This document shows positions 39,422 through 49,200 of a DNA stretch of 64,000 bases, piece after piece. The notes below the pieces were generated by a model that saw only the letters and a program-made list of their open reading frames with translations, made no database searches and was not told the DNA's origin. The translations under genes and the position numbers were made by a program. How positions within the stretch are numbered: the stretch's first letter is position 1; every line of letters starts with the position of its first letter. The stretch is taken from positions 2,282,843 to 2,346,842 of the forward strand of contig NC_052401.1 of NCBI RefSeq assembly GCF_009389715.1. The letters run 5' to 3'. Origin of the DNA: Phoenix dactylifera. Taxonomy: Eukaryota > Streptophyta > Magnoliopsida > Arecales > Arecaceae.

Positions 39422-40884
39422 GATATGCATCGACACAATGAACATTCTTTCTGGAAAACTATTGGTCGATTAGTTTTCCAGTTCTTCAAAGTCCAAAGCC
39501 CAAATAGGTAGGAGGTCATAAATACAACACTTGATTACAATACATGAGAGCCCAAACAAGTTACATGAACTCCACTTCTCATGGTTCAACAATGTAACTT
39601 GAGGTATTTTAAGAACAGGTTGCCACTTTCCGGCTATTTAATTCGCAGTTTATACATGTTTTCTACCTCTTGATCATGCATGAATCTCCAAGTGTGAGTT
39701 TCTAATTTCTGATACATTCCGTTCTCAGTATGGACTGCTTGCTTAGTTCGTATTTCAGCTGCCCATATGCATATCTGGAATCTATGTGTGGTAGCAGTTA
39801 CCAAATTGCATATGCCTTCAACCATACTCTTCCATCTGTTACCATGTAATCCTGCAAGAGAAGCGTGTATTTCTACATATATTCCTCGTCAGTCTATGTT
39901 TTTTCTTTCCAGATATGCATCGACACAATGAATATTCTTTCTGGAAAAATATTGGTGGATTAATTTTCAGGTTCTCCAAAGTCCAAAGCCCAAATAAGTA
40001 GGTCATAAATACAACACTTGATTACAATACATGAGAGCCCAAACAAGTTACATGAACTCCACTTCTCATGGTTCAACAATGTAACTTGAGGTATTTTAAG
40101 AATAGGTGGCCACTTGCTGGCTATTTAATTCGCAGCTTATACATGTTTTCTACCTCTTGATCATGCATGAATCTCCAAGTGCGAGTCTCTGATTTCTGAT
40201 ACATTCTGTTCTCAATATGGACTGCTTACTGAGTTCGTATTTCAGCTGCCTAGATGCATTTATGGAATCTGTGTAGTAGCAGTTGCCAAATTACATATGC
40301 CTTCAACCATACTCTTCCATCTGTTACCACGTAATCCTGCAAGAGAAGTGTGTATTTCTTCATATATTCCTTGTCAGTCTATATACTTGCTTTCCAGATA
40401 TGCATCGACACAATGAGTATTCTTTCTGGACAAATATTGGTGGATTAATTTTTCCGTTCTTCAAAGTCCAAAGCCCAAATATGGAGGTCATAAATACAAC
40501 ACTTGATTACAATACATGAGAGCCCAAACAAGTTACATGAACTCCACTTCTCATGGTTCAACAATGTAACTTGAGGTATTTTAAGAACAGGTTGCCACTT
40601 GCCGGCTATTTAATTCGCAGCTTATACATGTTTTCTACCTCTTGATCATGCATGAATCTCCAAGTGTGAGTTTCTGATTACTGATACATTCTGTTCCCAG
40701 TATTGACTGCTTACTGAGTTCGTATTTCAGCTGCCTCGATGCATTTCTGGAATGTATGTGTAGTAGCAGTTGCCAAATTACGTATGCCTTCAACCATACT
40801 CTTCCATCTGTTACCACGTAATCCTGCAAGAGAAATGTGTATTTCTACATATATTCCTTGTCAGTCTATATTCTTGCTTTCCAA
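39422..40884. repeat. Three-copy tandem repeat, unit about 485-490 bp
   Basis: Copies start with GATATGCATCGACACAATGA at 39422, 39912 and 40397. The third ends near 40884. They are very similar along their whole length, with scattered substitutions and small indels. On the minus strand every copy contains a polypyrimidine-CTTGCAG acceptor-like site followed by the same exon-like stretch. In copy 1 it stays open for 64 codons (39825-39634: WKSMVEGICNLV... then HDQEVENMYKLR). Copies 2 and 3 contain stops in that frame. No protein family was recognised. Confidence 0.93.
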
Positions 40885-41748
40885 ATGTGCACTTTTGATC
40901 TCATTGCGTGTATATATATATATTCAGCTTGCTTTAAATGTACTTTTGAATTAGTCTACTCAATCTGAGCATATATTTTTGTTTTCTTAGTATGTAATCT
41001 ACTTTCTAAACTTGCATTTGGATGTACAAAGGATAATGATAAACACTGCATGGGTTTTAAAAATGGAATTTCTGATTCTATGTTGATGGCTTTAATATCT
41101 TCAGAAAAAACCCCAAAGACATGAACACGAAAATTTGACTCAGAGTGAGATTTTCTAATATCCTAATTTCCTTTCTTTCCTGGAGCACCTTAGTGCAATT
41201 AAGAATGCTATAATGGGGCTGCCGGTTAAGCCCAGGACTTGGGTTGGAAATTATGGGCACAAATTCTAGGTTGCCGGCCAGATACCAAGCTGAAGTTGTT
41301 GAAGCCCAACATACTTTCAGACATGCTTGAGCCTAGGCCAAGGGGAAAAAGAAAGAAATTGTAGTCTGGCCAAAAAGACATTGTCTGGCCAAAGTCTGAA
41401 CCTGACCTAGCCCACCAAAAACCATTCAATTATGTGAACTAACATCCCTTATGCAACACCATGCTCTGGGAAGGCACTGGCTGTTCAGGCTTCATGTGTA
41501 TGTTTGTAATAGGCCTGCCTGGCTACTCTGGCCGAATAGGTTCAGCCTTGTTCTTCGTCGGGTTCAAGATCAAGCATACCTCAACCTGCAAGCTGGCCCA
41601 TTTGCTGATACCCCTGTTTGTAGCCTAACGGTACATTGCGAACATTCTCATCTCTGAAATTTTTATAAATTTTTAAACTTTATCTAGCATCATTTTTATA
41701 CAAATGTTCAAAGCATAGTCCAACTGTATTTTCTTCTTGCTAAGAATG

Positions 41749-42415
41749 CAGTGTTGTTGAAGGCACACCAGGCGCTCGCCTGGGCACCTAGGCAATGCGA
41801 GGAAACCCCTGAGCACCTCAACAATCCCCAGGTGAGGCAGGTTTACTAATGCGATGCCTAGGCGAGCGCCTGAGACAAAACGAGAGGCATTCAGGCAAGC
41901 CTCTCTCTAATGTCCAGCGCTATTCTACCTATGCTATTTCACCCGTTATTTCATTGCTCCGTTAGCTTTATTTTGATGCTGATTTTGGTTTGTTGGAGAC
42001 CTCATAAACAAAAGGCTACTCTAGGATGTTCAATGGTTTACTCTCTTATATTATGTGCTGCTCAGAAACATGAAACAAGTTTTGGAAGTGGTATTGAAGC
42101 TGTTTTATGATGTCCAAAATGTTTATTTTGCTGACTTTGTTTAAAAACATGTTATAGAAAGTGGTAATTTAATGAGACAAAAGATGTGAAACATGATATC
42201 TAATATTCAGTATGATCATGATTTAGCGTGTTGAAACTTGAATAATTAACCTTAAGATATTTAACTTGTTTTCAGATGCAAATAGTATTTATTTCCATTG
42301 TAATTATTAAATTTTTCATAGGTTGGCACATTGCTTTCTTTAGGCAAGCAACTTTATGGTGCCTAGCACCTCAGGCAATATGGGATCTTGGTGCCTTTTG
42401 CTTTTGAGAACCTTG
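41749..42415. mobile_element. hAT-type non-autonomous element with 8-bp target-site duplication
   Basis: A 667-bp element flanked by the perfect 8-bp duplication TAAGAATG (41741-41748 and 42416-42423). Its termini are CAGTGTTGTTGAAGG on the left and, as reverse complement, CAAGGTTCTCAAAAG on the right; both fit the hAT start CARNG. Both arms contain GCCTAGGC-like motifs. There is no transposase frame. The diverged inverted repeats suggest an old insertion. Confidence 0.8.
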
Positions 42416-43096
42416 TAAGAATGTGCACCTGATTTCTATAATATAATCTACTTCTAAATTTTCCTTGTTTTCATGCGTACGTTTGTTCTTATTTCTTGTC
42501 TTCTGGTAATAAAGTGCATTTTTTCTGGTCGGTGAGAAATTCAGCTTTCCATGCATGTATCTCTGCATCCTAGATGTGCATTTCTGATATCCAAGCATGT
42601 AATTTCTATGCCATATTTATCTATAGGTTAGCACTCGAAAACACAATGATTTTCCTAAACCAATCTATAACTAAAATAAAATTCTCCAGCACACTTCCTG
42701 GTCAATCCTTTAAGCATTATTAAAAGTTCAAAACTATTTTCAGACGCTTCCTCTTGCATTTGGTCACTATGTGCTCTTGTTAGATATTCTAGCAGAAAAG
42801 AACTAGGACTCTAATCACGGAACAAGGCCTACCATTTTTTATAGACAACTGCTTGCGCTTCATTTCAACTTAATAATTATAAAATTGCCACTTATGGCTA
42901 GCCCACAAAAAAAAAATAAAGGGGAAAGAGGCTAATTGAAAGAGTACATTTAAGATCTCATAAAGAATTGTAAAAACAAGGACTTGTTATCATAAATTTG
43001 CTTGACCAAGGAATAATTTAGATTCTATGAAAGGACCCAAGTCATAATGCACAATCTCCGTATTATGCTTAGGGCTGAATTAGTAGGTTAGCTAAC

Positions 43097-43565
43097 CAGT
43101 GTTTTAAACTGCGTGGCAAAAGGCCATCGACTTTACCGCACCGCATATGCGGTCCCTTGACCACACCGCCTATATCGATTTTTATATACTATCATACTGC
43201 ATATGGGCCGAGAAGGCAATCGACTTAGCATGATGTGGCTATATGAGTGGCTCAATTAGCATTATGGAGCCAAATGTGTGTCCCACTCTTATGTGGGCCT
43301 ATCTGGATGAAGCAAGCCCAAACCGATGACAAAGTCAAATGTGGGTTTCAATTATGTTATAATAGTTACTATTAATATTAAGTACTAAATAATAAGCACT
43401 AATATATCAATTATCCAGAAATGTGTTATTATCATAATTATTGTTTTTATTGTACTTACTATATTTTATTTACTTTTTTATAGTTAAAACTACTGACCGT
43501 ATATGCGTCTGTATAGCACATATGGGTTATGCTGCCTGAATACCGCAGCCGCCTTTTAAAACACC
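43097..43565. mobile_element. MITE-like element with GTGTTTTAAA ends
   Basis: The left end CAGTGTTTTAAA and the right end TTTTAAAACACC form short inverted repeats about 470 bp apart. The inner arms share CCGCATATGCGG-like motifs. The flanks share TAGCTA (left TTAGCTAAC, right GTAGCTACT), which could be a decayed 9-bp duplication. No coding capacity. Confidence 0.55.
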
Positions 43566-43949
43566 GTAGCTACTTGAACCACAAACCTAAATCCTCTCTC
43601 GTCAATGCATTCAGATTTTTTCTCACTTTCCATTGAATTAATTTCTTGAAACATTTATATGACTAAATATTCATGCAATTGCTGCATCACAATTTCGGCT
43701 CCCATAAAATCTGACAGCTTAGCCGTATATATAGATTCTGAGAGCTTCCTTGGAGAACTAGAAAGAACTCATAACAAAGGAAAGGAACAACATCTGAGGT
43801 TATATTGCTAAGATCAACCTTACAACATCAAGCTGTTTAAATTACAAATGAACTCCATCTATTTCTCTGCTCCGGCATGCCTCCTTTATCAATCATCAGA
43901 CACTTACATTTCTTACACTCTTGACCACATTATGCCAAACTGGAAAGAT

Positions 43950-43951
<2 letters not shown>

Positions 43952-44020
<69 letters not shown>
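43952..44020. repeat. (AT)n microsatellite
   Basis: About 34 AT units in intergenic DNA. Confidence 0.97.
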
Positions 44021-44022
<2 letters not shown>

Positions 44023-45117
44023 CCAATTGTTGTCCGCAAATATATGATGTTTTCAATTACGAATACTCAGAAATTTATTCAGATTCCATATACTAAGATA
44101 ATGATTAAACGCATCATACAAAAAAAAAAGTAAATAAATACATCAGCAATAGGCAGCACTAGCACTATGCACATGTGAAGCATACGTATAGTGCTTTGAA
44201 TTGTAAGTGGGCAAGGGCTTCTGCTCTCTGCCTAATGACATGCAAAGATGTGCTGTTTCCTACACTAGAGGAAGGGAATGTCATAAAAGATGACTTAGAA
44301 GAGTCTAGCAAGCAAGAGACCTACCTCTTCTGCACCTTGTGCAACTTTGAAGTCCCTGCAGGGGACCGAGGCTAAAATTGAACATAAAAGGGGCAAGACT
44401 ACCTGAAGGGGTATTGGAGGCTTGGGGAGTCATGCAAGAGTTCCCTCTATATGGTAGTTAAATACATACTTATTTTATCTTGCATCAATTTTGCATATCT
44501 CATTAGTTTCATATAATTACGAGTAACTTAAACAACTATTCACAACTGCAATTCCACAAATTTTTGCTGTTCACTAAATTGATCGATATATGTTCTTCTA
44601 AATATATGTTTAGGAACTAACTTAACCTATAATAGATAGATTCTGTTATCTGAAATACAAGCAAAAGGTATGTCTGAACAACCACAAACTAAAAAAAGAA
44701 AAAAAGGAAAAGAAAAAAGTTAGGGATTTAAGTGGGTGAATATATAAACATAATGCAATCGACCATGTCATGATGCTACAACCTCATCATTAAAAAAAAA
44801 TGCAACAAATTATTTAACAACGTCACAAGCCATTAGAATGTCTCCATATACTTTGTTGAAAGAAATTAATTTTAAATAGAAAAAAACGATTGGGACCAAA
44901 TTTTTTTCTATAAGAAAGAAAAGGAGCTGATTTGTACTCCTTACCTCCATATTTAACGTATCCAAGGGTTTTGGATAAGCATCTTTTATCTATCTCCATT
45001 GGAAACAAAACAACTCACAATCTGCAAGGAGAGAGAAAATGAGGCACAGTAAACCAGTAACCAATATAAAGTCAATAAATAACAAAAGCACAATAAAGCA
45101 GTCTATCTTACATCAAA
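44021..45117. other. Intergenic; includes the probable 3' UTR of the FAR1-related gene
   Basis: AT-rich, with short frames only. The right part should be the 3' UTR of the minus-strand gene that stops at 45118. Nothing else was recognised. Confidence 0.5.
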
Positions 45118-47682
45118 TCATCTAATGTCATGCTCCATCAATGGTTTTTTCGATGCCAGATTCTTTACATTCTTACTGGATGCATCTTTTCTAGGTGTGA
45201 CTTTTCCAAGCTTTTTGGTTTGCTTCTTTTGTGATGTTATAAAACTCTGCAAAGTTTGCTGTCCCATCTTTTGCTTTGCAGAGACAACTTCATTTACAGC
45301 CTTCTGAAGTGCATCTTTTGCAACCTTATAGAACTCTGCGGTTGTTGCCCCCTCCCTTGCACATTTAATTGCATCGCGACAGAGATCATTGTACCTTGAG
45401 GTTGAAGGATCTTCACAATTACCTCTGAGCTCAACACCATAATCATCCAAAACAGCACCACTTTTAGCATGTTTTGTCCATCGTTTCAAGATGTAATCTT
45501 TTGGAAGCATGCGGACACCATTGATGATGAAGACTCTCAAAGCATGTCTACACAAGACACCAGACGACTCAAACATGCAGCAGCTACAATGTGCTTTGTT
45601 TTCAGAGGCATTAAAGGTGACTCTGCATGTCTCTTCAGCATCTTCATTTCTCAACACTTGATACTTGCTAATTGCTCCATCTTCAATTTTATCTACATGG
45701 TAGCCCAAGGATTCAACAAATTCCTCCTGAAACCTGTTGAATATTGTCCTTGTGTAGATTCCAGCTGCTTGTTTTTCCATTGGTGAGGCAGTCCTCAGAA
45801 ATGGCTTTTCAAACAATGTAATGAAATCTGCTTGGGCTTCTTTTTCATACCAACTTGCTGTGGCCTGTCCAAGTTGCCTAACAGCCACCCGCAAAGGGGT
45901 CTTTACCGTGCAATACTTTTCAATAACCTTGTCAAGGTTTTCACATCTTTGAGATACAGATTCTGCTGCAAGGAATGTTTCCTTCAAGTACACTGGAACC
46001 CACTGCTGGCGAATATTGTATAAGGACTGCAGGTATGCATTTTCCTTCAGGCCATACTTATCAATTATTGCATCCCAACATGACTCGAATGATTCCCTTG
46101 TTTCTGACTCATCCACACATTTCTTCAGTTCTCCTTCAAACGGGGTATGTACAGAATACAAATCAGGCAGTTCTTCCTGGATGGTATTTAAGACATGCTT
46201 CTTGCAAAAACAATGATGGGTGTTTGGTAGTACTTTTGCAACTGCTGCTGCCATAGCCCTATTTAGTTCAGTAATTAACGACACTGGATGGAATGCAGGC
46301 ATTGCTGCAAGCCAATTTTCAAAGAGCCAAACCAATGATGCCTCTGACTCATCGACAAGCAGTGCACATCCAAAAACAACAGGTTGGAGGTGATGGTTTA
46401 CACCTGTAAATATAACAATAGGCATCAATTCCTTGTCATTTTTGTATGTCATGTCCAGTCTAATAGCATCACCAAAGTAGTAGTAGGCCATTCGGGATTT
46501 AGCATCAGCCCAAAAGATATTGGTCATGCAAGTATTATTTTCAACCTGTACTGCATAGTAAAATGCAGGATTCTCTGCCTGTGTTTTCTTGAAATATTCA
46601 AGAAGATTTTGAGCATCTTCTGGACCCAAGTCATTGTATCGAATCTCTCTAGGATACCGTGAATCCTGACCATTTAGCAGTAGATTGCGAGTATCATCAA
46701 AGTTCTTCGAAATAACAAGTATCTCTCCTTGTGAGCGAATGCATCGCACCTTGCTAGGCGGTGAAGGTGTCAATTCATGAGTATGCTCCAGCACAAGTTT
46801 AGAAACCACCCACACATCACCATCTTTCCGAATTATCTCAAATAATGCCTCACAACCTTCCTTGTTGGGATCTTGAATTTGCAACCTCTTGCTATCATCA
46901 CTGTTGTTGTCCCTTCCCGAATGGTACCGATGCTTTGAACACACAAGTTTCAACATTTTGAGGGATTCATCATGCAGCGAACGACGAGACTGACGAACAC
47001 GAGCTTCAAAACCCACGCGGCTAGCATATGCATAGTAGTACGTCTTCGCAATCTCGAGAGATTCAAACTCCATACCGAGATATGGATCTATCACAGCATC
47101 TCCTTCTTCTGTAGCAATATAGTGCACCCTGCTTGGCATCCCAACTTCATGATTATGCTCCTTCACAAGCTTTGTCACAACCCATTTCTCATCACCTCTT
47201 CGAATCACCTCAAGCATTGCTTTGCACCCTTCCCTTATGGATGCTGCCCTTTTTCTTGTCTTCTTGCCAGCAATGATGCGCTTCTCCCTACTGAACCCTT
47301 CTCTCGAACACACAAACCTCAACATGATAACAGACTCATTGCACTTCGATCGCCTGGACCGTGCGATGCGGACAGAGAACCCAATACGGCCAGCATATGC
47401 AATATAGAAGGTCTTTGCAGCCTCCCCTGATTCAAACTCCATACCCACAAAAGGATCCAACCTTGGATCCCCTTCCATGGCAAACAGCTCCCTTCGGACG
47501 GACTGCTCAACCATCTCAAGAGGCGGTTGTCGCTCCATGTGGTGGTGGGGGGGCATTGGGTTCTGCTCTGGCTCGATGACATGGGGGCTGACACCCAGCG
47601 TTGCCCAAAAATTGATGCTATCATCTTCAAGGTCCACATGGTGCTCCATCAGTCCACTGTCACCATGGGGGTTGCCATCCAT
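45118..47682 (-). CDS. FAR1-RELATED SEQUENCE protein with two FAR1 domains, MULE-derived
   Basis: A single coding exon gives 854 residues from the ATG at 47682 (MDGNPHGDS), just behind an acceptor (ATTTTCAG ending at 47687). Two FAR1-type DNA-binding domains stand in tandem: about 79-180 (GMEFESGEAAKTFY to EHNHEVG) and 203-303 (GMEFESLEIAKTYY to EHTHEL). A MULE transposase domain spans about 385-500 (FWADAKSRMAYYYFGDAIRLD, then GVNHHLQPVVFGCALL). A SWIM zinc finger with C699, C701, C711 and H713 follows, and the C-terminus is lysine-rich. FAR1/FHY3 relatives are domesticated transposases acting as nuclear transcription factors, best known in phytochrome A signalling. Where relatives have T-D-x-x-x-A, this protein has TELNRA (471-476), so the second catalytic Asp is Glu. 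Typical founders have one FAR1 domain. Which FRS member it corresponds to is not clear. Confidence 0.95.
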   Translation of the reverse strand: MDGNPHGDSGLMEHHVDLEDDSINFWATLGVSPHVIEPEQNPMPPHHHMERQPPLEMVEQSVRRELFAMEGDPRLDPFVGMEFESGEAAKTFYIAYAGRIGFSVRIARSRRSKCNESVIMLRFVCSREGFSREKRIIAGKKTRKRAASIREGCKAMLEVIRRGDEKWVVTKLVKEHNHEVGMPSRVHYIATEEGDAVIDPYLGMEFESLEIAKTYYYAYASRVGFEARVRQSRRSLHDESLKMLKLVCSKHRYHSGRDNNSDDSKRLQIQDPNKEGCEALFEIIRKDGDVWVVSKLVLEHTHELTPSPPSKVRCIRSQGEILVISKNFDDTRNLLLNGQDSRYPREIRYNDLGPEDAQNLLEYFKKTQAENPAFYYAVQVENNTCMTNIFWADAKSRMAYYYFGDAIRLDMTYKNDKELMPIVIFTGVNHHLQPVVFGCALLVDESEASLVWLFENWLAAMPAFHPVSLITELNRAMAAAVAKVLPNTHHCFCKKHVLNTIQEELPDLYSVHTPFEGELKKCVDESETRESFESCWDAIIDKYGLKENAYLQSLYNIRQQWVPVYLKETFLAAESVSQRCENLDKVIEKYCTVKTPLRVAVRQLGQATASWYEKEAQADFITLFEKPFLRTASPMEKQAAGIYTRTIFNRFQEEFVESLGYHVDKIEDGAISKYQVLRNEDAEETCRVTFNASENKAHCSCCMFESSGVLCRHALRVFIINGVRMLPKDYILKRWTKHAKSGAVLDDYGVELRGNCEDPSTSRYNDLCRDAIKCAREGATTAEFYKVAKDALQKAVNEVVSAKQKMGQQTLQSFITSQKKQTKKLGKVTPRKDASSKNVKNLASKKPLMEHDIR

Positions 47683-48770
47683 CGTTCTGAAAATATTCAA
47701 AAATCATGAGATCTCAGAAGCAATCGCAAAATCATTTCTTCAATGTTTTTATATTAAGACGACTGGATGGGACCAGATTGATGGAAAAATTGCAACTACA
47801 AATAAAGAAAAACAAAATTTGCAATAAACAAAGTAGAGCTCTATCAGCCCATTGCCACTGTAGGGGTTGTCATCTATCATTCTAAAGAAGAATCAAAACC
47901 CCGCGACAGCTTAAAGGTAATTAAAGAACCACTCTTTTCATGTCTCCACAGTCAGACAAGTCGAATGATATCGGACTGATGGAGAAAATGACTATAAAAG
48001 AGATCAGCAAATAATAGATGGCAGTTCTGAAAAAGAATCAAAAGCCTAAAGAGCTCAGAAGTAATCAGAGAAACGCTTCTTCTTTTTCATAACTGGACAA
48101 CCATAGGAGCCGAGTGTCATAAGGTTAATGGCAAATTTGCAAAAGAAAAACTGTGAGACAATGAATGGCAGTTCTGAGGAGGACGCAAAATCCTAGAGAG
48201 CTCGGAGTCAAACAAAACAACAATTTTTCCATTTATCAACAATCAGCGAAGCCAAGGGCATCATATTGATGGAATACTTGTCATAAAAAAGACGACAGCG
48301 TAACAAATTGCAGCTGTGAATAACAGTAAAAGCTCAAGAGAGCCTAGAAGTAATCAAGAAAGCAATTTTCTATGTCTCAACAATCAGCGGAACCTAATGG
48401 CATCTGGTTGATTACAAAATTGCAAGGGCAAAAACAAATATTAAACTGCCCTTCTGAAGCAGGATCAAAATCCTAGAGAGCTCGCAAGTTACAAAAAACA
48501 AAAAAAACTTTCCGAATGGCATCAGAATGATGGAAAATTTTCGACAAAAAGATCGCGAAGATAAGAAAATAGCAGCTATGGAGAAGAATCGAAACGCCAG
48601 ACAGCTCAGAAGTAATTATAAAAAACATTTTATCATGCCCCTGCGATCAGAGAACCTGAAAGGCATCAATTTGACGAGGGGAAAAAAATGCAACAAAAAG
48701 AATAGCAAGCCACAGAATGGCAAGAACTATCGACAAATCCAAACAGAATAACTCCGGAAATCTAGGGCAT
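47640..48770 (-). repeat. Degenerate tandem repeat, about seven units, spanning a start codon, splice acceptor and 5'-UTR intron
   Basis: Units are marked by TTCTGAA-like anchors on the plus strand at about 47685, 47880, 48025, 48172, 48314, 48452 and 48575, so spacing runs from 195 to 123 bp, mostly near 145. Shared elements include AGAATCAAAA, AGAGCTCAGAAGTAATC, ATGTCTC-ACAATCAG and TTGATGG. The first unit includes the real splice acceptor and first codons of the FAR1-related gene. The second holds a decayed copy of that region (47832-47890), with the ATG changed to ATA on the coding strand. Confidence 0.8.
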
Positions 48771-49022
48771 GCCCAAAAGTCGATCGAGAGCAATTATTTA
48801 TCCATAAAAAGAGTAAAACCAAGATCAAAACCCCAAAAGCAGGAAATTACAAAGAAAAGATGAGAAGAGAACAGAAGTGATGGACAGAAATCAAGAAACC
48901 CTAGATGGAAAGAAATCAACGGAGATCAAAGGGAGTAACCAAAAAAGAACACTTAAAAAAAAAAAAAAGATGGACAGAATTAATAGGAAGAGATTGGGGG
49001 AAGCTTTCTCTTCTCTTCTTAC

Positions 49023-49200
49023 TTGCTTCGCTCGCTGCTGGGGTTGTCTCTTAGGCTTCTCCGCTTGGCGGCTGGGGCCTCTCCCCCTCCCACCCGATGA
49101 TGTGAGGATAACCCTAAACTCACCGCATCGCAGCGCAAACCGTGATGCAATTAAATTCAGGGCTGGAAATTAATGGGCCGCCATTGTCCTGTGAGAGCCC
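49023..49200 (-). promoter_or_regulatory. First non-coding exon and promoter of the FAR1-related gene
   Basis: On the minus strand a strong donor, GCAA|GTAAGAAG, lies at 49022. Paired with the acceptor at 47687 it gives a 1.34-kb 5'-UTR intron (47687-49022). A telo-box AACCCTAAA is at 49110-49118, just upstream in transcription terms. Fifth-leader introns of this kind are common in plant regulatory genes. Confidence 0.5.

Noticed and set aside
41217-41640. GC-richer block with GGGCTGCCGG and GGCCCATTTGC that might be another MITE
   Set aside because: The putative ends are not convincing inverted repeats, and no target-site duplication was seen.
47682-47700. Six extra residues before the FAR1-related start
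   Set aside because: They would need a TTG start and lie across the intron acceptor ATTTTCAG. The ATG at 47682 is the sensible start.
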